Origin: Colletotrichum lupini
Lineage: Eukaryota > Ascomycota > Sordariomycetes > Glomerellales > Glomerellaceae
Reading direction: 5' to 3'
Assembly (NCBI RefSeq): GCF_023278565.1
Contig: NC_064672.1
Coordinates: 1,736,001 to 1,800,000, forward strand
DNA length: 64,000 nt
This document shows, in pieces, positions 56,192 to 64,000 of this stretch. The position numbers and the translations under genes were made by a program. Below the pieces are notes generated by a model. That model saw nothing but the letters and a program-made list of their open reading frames with translations. It was not told the origin of the DNA and searched no databases. Each line of letters opens with the position of its first letter. Within the stretch, counting starts at the first letter, position 1.

Positions 56192-57442
56192 ATGCTTTCT
56201 TTCACGGATATTGTAATCGGCTCGGCCTTCCTAGCCGTTGCCCATGGCCACGCTGCCATTCTCGGTGCTCAGGGAGACGCCGGCTCACCTGCTAGTGTCG
56301 GGTTCCTGGGTATGTTTTGCGCAAAAGGGGAACGAGCGGGAAGAGGATATCACGATCTTTGATACTAACCCTAATATTCAGTCGACCCAAACATTGCCCG
56401 TAACTGCACGACGATCAACCCCTGCCAGCAGGACGCCACGATCATTCGTGATGCCGAGATCAACAACAACGTCGTCAACGAGTGCGGACGCACCGAGATT
56501 GCTGGCAACATCGACATTGGCGAGAATACCGAAAACGCCCTGGCAGCGAACCAGGTCACGCAGGTTAAGGCGGGCGGCACGGTCACAGTCACTATCCACC
56601 AGGTCAACGCCGATGGTGCTGGTCCCTTCTCATGTGATTTGGATCAGACGAGCAACTCGCTCGCCGGCACCGGCCAGATTCCTCTCGAGGTCACCAACAA
56701 CGTTCCCGGCACCAACGGCTTCTCCCAGGCAAAGGCTCAGCAGTTCAACGTCACTGTCAAGATGCCCGCTGACATGAAGTGCACTGGAGGTTAGTTGAAC
56801 ACGCCGAATCGCCAACTTGATATCAAAACTAATATGACTTTCACAGCCTCTACCGGAAATGTCTGCACTGTCCGCTGCCGTAACAACGCCGTCGCCGGAC
56901 CATTCGGTGGCTGCTTCCCCGTCCAGCAGACCGATGTCACTCCTACTCAGAACACTCCCCAGAACATTCAGACCGCCGCCAAGTTGAAGGGTGTTCTCTC
57001 GCAGGTTCAGCAGGATATTCAGGACTTCCCCGCCGCCGCTGCCGCCAACCAAAAGGACGGAACCCCCGAACAGCTGGCCGCCACTGACGCCGCCAATAAG
57101 GTCTTGGGCGCTCCCCCCGTCACCGTCAAGGAGTTCCCCGTCGAGAACACCGGCCCCAGCCAGACCGGAGGCAACACCGCTGCTGCTCCCCCTGCCGCTG
57201 ACCCCAACGCCGGCAACGCCAACGCTGGCAACGGTAACGCTGGCAACGGTAACGCAAACACTGGAAACAACGGCGGTAACGCCGGCAATGCCGGAAACGC
57301 CGGCGGCAACGGACGTGCACGCGGCAAGGGCCGGGCTGGCAAGCGTGGCAGAGCCGCCAAGCGTGAGGAGAGCGGATCCCTTCGATGGGCCAAGCGCTAC
57401 GTCGTGCCCGGTGCCGACTTCCAGCCTGAGGTCATGCCATGA
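56192..57442 (+). CDS. Egh16/gas1-like secreted protein (DUF3129 family)
   Basis: 373 residues, three exons: 56192-56309, 56382-56789, 56847-57442, with GT-AG introns. It has a signal peptide (to about AHG, residue 20) and mature start HAAILGAQGDAGSPASVGF. The family core follows: DPNIARNCTTINPCQQDATIIRD, NECGRTEIAGNIDIGENTE, VTVTIHQVNADGAGPFSCD and GNVCTVRCRNNAVAGPFGGC. Egh16H/gas1/MAS1 proteins are made at appressorium or host contact in plant and insect pathogens. The biochemical role is unknown. After residue about 285 comes a Gly/Asn/Ala low-complexity stretch, then a basic tail with three Lys-Arg sites (GKR, AKR, AKR) and a terminal YVVPGADFQPEVMP. The tail looks processable by Kex2 and is not part of the usual domain. 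Confidence 0.93.
57203..57314 (+). repeat. GN/GNA-rich tandem coding repeat
   Basis: Degenerate 15-18 nt units encoding AGNAN/AGNGN/GNAGN within exon 3 of the Egh16-like gene. Such tracts vary in length between strains by slippage. Confidence 0.7.
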
Positions 57443-60400
57443 AGAGGATCTTCTTAGAATTGAGAGAAGTTTCAGCTTCTTTGCTAGCTGACGGTAGACG
57501 AACGCTCTGAGCCAATTCTTTCCCTTTTTTCACGTGGTAATCGTCAAAAAGATTGTGGTTTTCCCTCCTAATTCAAAGTCTCTACAAGTACAATCCTCTT
57601 TGTTGAGTGAGCGCACAGAGACACACAAAACCGCGGCGAACTCAAATCTTGGGAAGAAGGGCGAAAGCAGCAAACTTTACTTTGCTTTGCTTTGCGGAGA
57701 CCTGGAGAGCGGTTGCGAGTCTTTTTTCTTACACCCAATACATCTTTTTTTACTCTTTACTTGTGTGTACACATTATAAAAAAAATTCATAGCCATGATT
57801 TGATGTCAAATCGTCTGCTGTGCTCCGTTGCAATAATCTGATGGTGACAACTGAATAACACTAACATGATGGTGAAAGGGGACTTTACAGCAAACCGCCG
57901 AAGCCCAGCCAAATCCGGCAATGACGACGAATCCGAGACGCTCGCATAGAGGCAGAATTTCCTCTTTCCGCGTTCACTCGGGTGTTTTTGCCAGTATGCA
58001 GTAGGCCGGGGCATGCAGCCGAGCTGTGCATCCCAAAAAAGACTTGACTTTGCGTTCCTGAAACCGACGCGGTGGAGTTCCAAGAGTCTTTTTTTCCCTT
58101 CGCCCGGTGTTAAACAAACCATAGCCCGTTATTTCCCTGCTGTGCCTCCCACCCCATCAACCACGCCGTGTTCGAAGAGTCCCGTGCTGAAACGCACAGA
58201 TGCTACGGATAGTCAGCGATGCAGGGCCGGCCGGATAAGACCAGGCGGCATGGTCGTACGATTGAGGAGACATGCAGTTTCTCAGTCGGGAATGCGAGGC
58301 GGCGAGTTCAATGCTACAAGCATGTGGCAATCCCGCCGGTGCTGATACAAGCAAGGCAGGTCAGAAGGAACAAAGCGTTCAGTGTTCACTTACTTCCGGT
58401 TTCCTGTTATTTCCCTTTTTGCAGAGTGATAGGAAAGAATGCCAGACAATTGGTCCGCCACAAGAGATGTTCCAAAGTGCGATGTAGGTATCCGCAATGT
58501 TTCGACCGGGGAGTTCAAGGCACGGAAAAGCGTGCGGCATCATATTGCATAATACCATGAATTCTAAGAACCCCTCTTAACAAACGATAACCCATGACTG
58601 TGTGTTGGTTTGGGTGTCGTTCTTGGCAGTGTATATAATCAGACTTTCCCTCCACAAGTGATTGATCTACGTGTGTATGCCAATGATTCCACTTATGTGA
58701 TCCGAGGGGCAGCGCTGCTTCTGCGACGTTTCTGCTAGGTTTGACTATTGCAATATGCTAAGCCTTACAAGCGGGTTTAGATCTCTTGGCTTCAGCGATG
58801 AGTCTGGACATTATCCTCAGGACCTGCGTTCGCTCGCGGGGGAAAGCATGGAGATCCCCCTCAGTGAGTCCGGTTCAGTGGACACTGGGAGGGACTGCCA
58901 AACCTCGATTAACCTCGGAAGCTTAGTTATCACTACCTTTTGAATTTCGTTACCGTCTTTAGTTGCATTGAAAGTTTCCGTGTCAAGTGTGTTGAATGGA
59001 CTAGTCCGTCTGCATTTGATACAGAGTTTGTTGGTACCTTGCATATGATTGAGAGTCAATAATGAATGATCTGAATGCATCCTTCCACATGATTGATATT
59101 CACACCTACTATGAATTGCAGAACTGCGAGTCCCTGAGAAGATCACGCAGATTTTTGTCGCTCTCGCATCGCGAGAATCGTCTCGTTGCTGAATCCCATC
59201 AATGCAGCACCAAAAACTTGGTTGATGGTCGGTGATCGCTCGGCGTCTGTTCTCTCAGTCATCGTTTCAACCGTTTCGACGACAGACTGGGGAAACCTAA
59301 CAATTGCAAAACTCTGTCCTTTCGTCTGCTCATCTAGTCCAATCGGTAGTTCATCGAGAAAGGATACACAGTAGATCCCGGTGAGATGAGAGAGTCAGTC
59401 ACGACTGCACTGCACACCGACCTTTCTTGCTTGTTTGATTTGCTGAGCATGATTGTCCGTTCTGTTTCTGAACGTCAACCTTGACCTATTGGGCTTGCAC
59501 CATTATAGTGGCTGGTGCAATCAAGAGTCGGGGGTTTTCTCTGACGAAACAAACGGCCGATCTTAAAGTTGACTTTCAACACGCAGCCTGACAAGAAACT
59601 GACAAAGAGGGATGTTTGGTCGGCCAGACTTGCTCTCATGACGGGTCTCTCTTCAGCTTGCGCTCGCCCCCCAAGTCTGAGTTTGGATCAGGATATAAAG
59701 TCTCGAGCCTCAACCTTCATCGCGGGGTTCGCGATTCTGGCAAGTCTTATCTTCCTACCTGATAAGCTCAGAATGTTGCTGATGTCATACTTTGTGGAAG
59801 AGGCTTAGATTACCACACTCATATTCCCGTGGACTTCGCACCGCCCAACTTTTTGAACAGTCTATTTCGGATAAGCTTCATCTCCTCACTGAATCATAGT
59901 TCCAACGGCGCGGTAGCATCCGTGACCTAGAGTTGCTGCTAATTCTCCACCCGAGTTGCCGGCTCGACGGTCAGATAGTGTGGGACGAAGTTTAATGGTT
60001 CTCGCTATTCACCCATGTTTAAGCCAAAGGCGCTCCACCGTGCGGCTTGATATTCCGTTAGTGTATGGTTCAAGATCTGTTTTCTTTGGACGATGCAATA
60101 TCCATGCCAAAATGGGAGTACACCTGAATGACTTTCCATTTCGGCTCCGAGATCTTAAGCCGTTGGTAAATGGAGACCGAGCGTACCATCTCCGAGCCAT
60201 TTCCTGTCTCGGATGGCAACGCGAACATTGGCCTTCTCTCATGGCCAAGACGAGGCCAAGCCGTCAGATACGGAGCCTCAAAGCTTCGGCTTCCACACCG
60301 GAGGCGCGCTAGAGGCGGGTAAAGGTGATTGAGGCTGATCATTTACAATCCAAGAGTGCGGTACGATACCCTCCGTAACAGGCATCAACAAAATTAGCGC

Positions 60401-61428
60401 TCCAAGGATTTCTGCATGCATTCGATTCCCGGGGCCCGAAATTTGGAGGAACCATGGTACTTTTGCACGAGATAGAGATTTAAGATATGGGAATCTAGAG
60501 TAGCATTAACTACGTAATGAAGCCTTATACCTCAACTAAGCAGCGCCATACTCGGGAGAAGACGAGGACCGTACTCGGCTGAGTGAATTCGATAGGTGGA
60601 CTGTTCTTGACGGTCCGTCATTCCGCTCGATGCTCCGTGGGCCCACGGCCCCACTACCGGCAGTATGAAGCCGCAAAACAGGCATGTCCTGACTAGAAAA
60701 AGGGGGCCAAAAAGTAAATTAGACTAAGGGGGAAGATTGAGGGATGGGATAAAGAGAACTCAACTCTGTTTTCTCGTCAGACATAGTGATTCCTCAGGCG
60801 CAGCTGCAAGCATTACGGTCAAGGTCTGGTCGCATTTCGTTGCGGTTGAATCTGAAAGTGGTGAGCCAAGACCCAAGGGCATTGTCAACTTTGACCGGAT
60901 GTCGGCGGTTCAGCACCCCACGTTGGTGACTGTGCACGATGGTGGACCGAGTTCCTATTGAGAGAGATTGAGGCAAATACTATTAATCGCAGAGCGGACG
61001 GAGCAAACTAGGACGCATTGCTGTTGAGCTGGGATTGAAAAATTTCTCCCCACGCCAGTTTGCCGAACAAGCAACTCTTCATCGATAACTTGCCACGCTT
61101 GCTAGTCTAACTGAGACTACCACTACGTCTGCCGCATATAAGTTGATTGTTGGGGTAAGTTGACGCCGTCACACCCGCGTCAGTAGCTTCGGTAATGCTC
61201 AATAAATGCCGTGTCCTCCGGTGCAAGCAGGGGCGGCGGATATTACTCGTCCAATCGCATGGAGACGCTTCTCCCAAACGGAGGGCGGTGGGAGATATTC
61301 CGCCCGGGTGCCCCTTGCATAGACCCCAACTTGGCTTTGCTTGACTTTGCGGAGAAGACCCACGATGTCACCTTACGACGGGTTGCGGCAAACATGTGCT
61401 GTGCTAACTCGCTCAACCGACTCCCTAA
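57443..61428. other. 4 kb gene-poor spacer
   Basis: No gene, RNA or transposon recognised. Short frames at 59956-60312 and 60737-60961 lack family resemblance. Composition is normal, without RIP. Confidence 0.5.
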
Positions 61429-61434
61429 CCCCGC
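61429..61434 (-). promoter_or_regulatory. Candidate CreA/CRE1 site upstream of the cellobiohydrolase
   Basis: Reads GCGGGG on the minus strand, matching SYGGRG, about 650 bp upstream of the GH7 start. Single short match; carbon repression is expected for such genes. Confidence 0.25.
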
Positions 61435-61829
61435 GTCACCAGCCCTTTGGACCTTGTGGTAATTAATCAATGTGTTGCAGACGGCTGCCACGAAAGAACC
61501 AAGAGAGCCAAGTTGCGCCCCTCCCGGATCAAGCTTCGCCCAGCAGGCTTGGTCTGCCTTGGTCTATCTGAGTCTCCGTGTAATTGACTCTGGCCACGTT
61601 CGTCCAATCCCACCTGCCCTGAGGCCCTCAATACAGACTTAGGCAAGGCGGGAAGACATCCGATCTTGCCTATCCAGGCCCACTAGACAATCATCAACTC
61701 TCCAATGATCGATGCATCCCGGGTTACTGTTCCCAATTGATGCATCACGACTCACTCCGAGCCGCTCGCAGGAGCTCCCAAGCCCCTAGACGGAAATTAA
61801 GCAGTTTGGAAGGAAGTGGAAAGAGGAGG

Positions 61830-61835
61830 GGCTAA
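61830..61835 (+). promoter_or_regulatory. Candidate XlnR/XYR1 site
   Basis: GGCTAA, the core of the cellulase/xylanase activator site, 60 bp upstream of the TATA box and 250 bp upstream of the GH7 ATG. The motif is short; the position is appropriate. Confidence 0.35.
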
Positions 61836-61895
61836 GCACAACCACATCATGATAGTTTAACCTTGAACGGGGAATCGAAACAGTATGTGAGAGTC

Positions 61896-61903
61896 TATAT
61901 AAT
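61896..61903 (+). promoter_or_regulatory. TATA box of the GH7 gene
   Basis: TATATAAT about 180 bp upstream of the ATG at 62084, followed by a pyrimidine-rich leader. Confidence 0.5.
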
Positions 61904-62083
61904 GTGTCCGAGGCCATCCGCACACTTTTGGCTTTCGTCTCCTCATCCCAAGCCACTCGCGACATTCTTTTCCGGCACTCCAATTCATTCTTTTATGTTC
62001 AGACCCGTCTGATCATCTTTACACACTCTTTTCTCTCATCCGTTCTTTATCGACTTGACGTCCGAAGATATCTCATCACCACC

Positions 62084-63584
62084 ATGTTGACCAAGGTTTC
62101 TGCCCTCACGGCCCTCGTGGCCGCTGTTCGCGCGCAGCAGGTCTGCACGCTCAACGCGGAGACCAAGCCTGCGCTTACCTGGTCCAACTGCGCGGCCGGC
62201 GGCGCCTGCACCAAGGTCGACGGATCCGTCACCGTGGATGCCAACTGGCGCTGGACTCACAAGACCGACGGCAGCACCAACTGCTACACGGGCAACAAGT
62301 GGGACACCTCCATCTGCACCACCGGCGAGGACTGTGCCTCCAAGTGCTGCTTGGACGGAGCCGACTACTCCGGCACCTACGGCGCCACCACCAGCGGCGA
62401 TGCCCTCAACCTCAAGTTTGTCCAGCAGGGCCCTTACAGCAAGAACATTGGTTCTCGCATGTTCCTCATGGACGGAACAGATAAGTACCAAATGTTCAAG
62501 CTCTTAGGCCAGGAGTTCACCTTTGACGTTGATGTCTCCAACCTTGGTGTAAGTGAAAGCCTCAACTTCGTCTGAAGAATGTGTAGAGAAGCAGCTTGAC
62601 TAACAAGTCGATCATAGTGCGGTCTGAACGGCGCCTTGTACTTCGTCTCCATGGACGCTGATGGCGGCATGTCCAAGTTCCCTACCAACAAGGCTGGTGC
62701 CTCCCATGGAACCGGCTACTGCGACAGCCAGTGCCCCCGCGACCTCAAGTTCATCGACGGCAAGGCCAACGTCGAGGGCTGGGTGCCTTCCTCCAACGAC
62801 GCCAACGCCGGCGTCGGAAACATGGGCTCGTGCTGCTCCGAGATGGACATCTGGGAGGCCAACTCCGTCTCCACCGCCTACACGCCTCACCCCTGCGAGA
62901 CGGTCGGCCAGCTGAGCTGCAACGGCGACGCCTGCGGAGGCACCTACAGCTCTACCCGCTACGCCGGCCAGTGCGACCCCGACGGATGCGACTTCAACAG
63001 CTACCGCCAGGGCAACACCACCTTCTACGGTAAGGGCTCCCAGTTCGCCATCGACACCTCCAAGAAGATCACCGTCGTCACGCAGTTCGTCGAGACCGGC
63101 GGCGCCCTCACCGACATCAAGCGCTTCTACGTCCAGGACGGCAAGGTCTTTGCCAACTCCAAGTCCGACATCACCGGCGTCGAGGGCAACTCCATCACCA
63201 CGGACTACTGCACCGCCCAGAAGAAGGCTTTCGGCGATGAGGACGTCTTTGCGCAGAAGGGCGGTCTTGCGCAGATGGGCAAGGCTCTCTCTGAGGGTAT
63301 GGTTCTCGTCATGTCTGTCTGGGATGACCACCACTCCAACATGCTCTGGCTGGACTCCACCTACCCTACCAACGAGACCGGCCCCGGCACCGCTCGCGGC
63401 ACTTGCGGCACCGACTCTGGCGTTCCCGCCGATGTCGAGTCCCAGGCCCCCAACTCGAACGTCATCTTCTCCAACATCAAGGTCGGCCCCATCGGCTCTA
63501 CCTTCAACAGCGCCGGAACTGCTGTAAGTACCACTGCATAGATCTCTCTGATTGCTGTTGCTAATCATACGTGTGTTTCAGTAA
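62084..63584 (+). CDS. GH7 cellobiohydrolase (CBHI type), catalytic domain only
   Basis: Secreted exo-cellulase releasing cellobiose from reducing ends. 457 residues; exons 62084-62548, 62618-63523, 63582-63584. Signal peptide [17 protein letters not shown], then [16 protein letters not shown]. The catalytic E-x-D-x-x-E lies in [10 protein letters not shown]. The CBHI tunnel-loop region [22 protein letters not shown] and [20 protein letters not shown] are present. It stops at STFNSAGTA with no linker or CBM1, like many cbh1-type enzymes. The second intron (63524-63581, GTAAGT...CAG) lies directly before the TAA stop. If unspliced, five extra residues (VSTTA) precede a TAG. Substrate-induced control is expected (see candidate XlnR and CreA sites). 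Confidence 0.95.
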
Positions 63585-64000
63585 GTTGTTGAGACTTGAC
63601 ATTCACGGCCGCCGTCACTTCTACCACAACTTCATCTCTCATGTGGTTTTGAAGTGAATGTTGGTCTATGTATCGAGATGAGCGTGGCATATATCCTTCT
63701 TTCGGTTGTACATGTTTTCTAGACATTTCAGTGTATATAAATTGGGCATGGGTCTGACCCTTGCAGACAAGTGCAAGAGAAATTGGCTTACAAAAGTCTT
63801 TAGCTAACCATTTTACTTGACATATGCTGCCAATTGCCTTGAATGTGGATGTCTGCCATGCTCTTACGTCGGCCAAACAATAGAAAAGATAATCCCATGA
63901 CTTGAGTGAATCTCCTTTCTCCCGCCCAAAGGTCGGGACGTGGATATACCTTGAGCCTGTGCTGTAATTGTGCCATGAAGGCAAGATGAAAAAAATACAT
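63585..64000. other. 3' flank of the GH7 gene
   Basis: 416 bp to the window edge. Frames on the minus strand are short and unrecognised. Confidence 0.4.

Overview
The window is from a filamentous ascomycete (Pezizomycotina, probably Sordariomycetes). Supporting signs are short 50-90 bp spliceosomal introns, Zn2Cys6 regulators, a DMATS prenyltransferase, a GH7 cellobiohydrolase, an Egh16/gas1-type secreted protein, Fot1/Pogo transposons, and long AT-rich tracts with the one-sided C-to-T/G-to-A decay left by repeat-induced point mutation (RIP). The exact genus cannot be read from the sequence.

Bases 1-31,229 are a transposon-rich, RIP-damaged compartment. From the left it holds: a hAT transposase relic; a tRNA-like relic; a DUF1996 secreted-protein gene broken by a 1,887 bp Fot1/Pogo element; a 4.9 kb element with 34 bp inverted ends and two ruined reading frames; a GC-normal island with a D-lactate dehydrogenase, a decayed Ty3/gypsy pol fragment, a Zn2Cys6 regulator and a seven-helix membrane protein; and a complete but RIP-killed Ty3/gypsy LTR element (209 bp LTRs, TGTCA...TGACA ends, CAGCC target duplication). 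A second 1,887 bp Fot1/Pogo copy sits inside one LTR of that element. All insertion joints can be resolved to the base.

Bases 31,230-48,600 are free of repeats and look like a candidate specialised-metabolism neighbourhood. It contains an NmrA/isoflavone-reductase-like protein, a tandem dimeric alpha/beta-barrel protein, a DMATS prenyltransferase divergent from a vanillyl-alcohol-oxidase-like flavoenzyme, a tRNA-Pro(AGG) with an intron, a short-chain dehydrogenase, a GFA-domain protein, a nitrilase and a Zn2Cys6 regulator. No PKS, NRPS or terpene synthase is visible, so any cluster would act on a ready-made aromatic substrate.

Bases 48,600-64,000 have few genes with long spacers, mostly for secreted proteins: a 62-residue precursor ending in a Kex2 site and a 14-residue four-cysteine peptide, an oil-body-associated-protein (DUF1264) homologue, an Egh16/gas1-like protein with a Kex2-punctuated tail, and a GH7 cellobiohydrolase whose last intron lies directly before its stop codon. 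Exon borders below were inferred from splice consensus plus reading-frame and family continuity; none has transcript support here.
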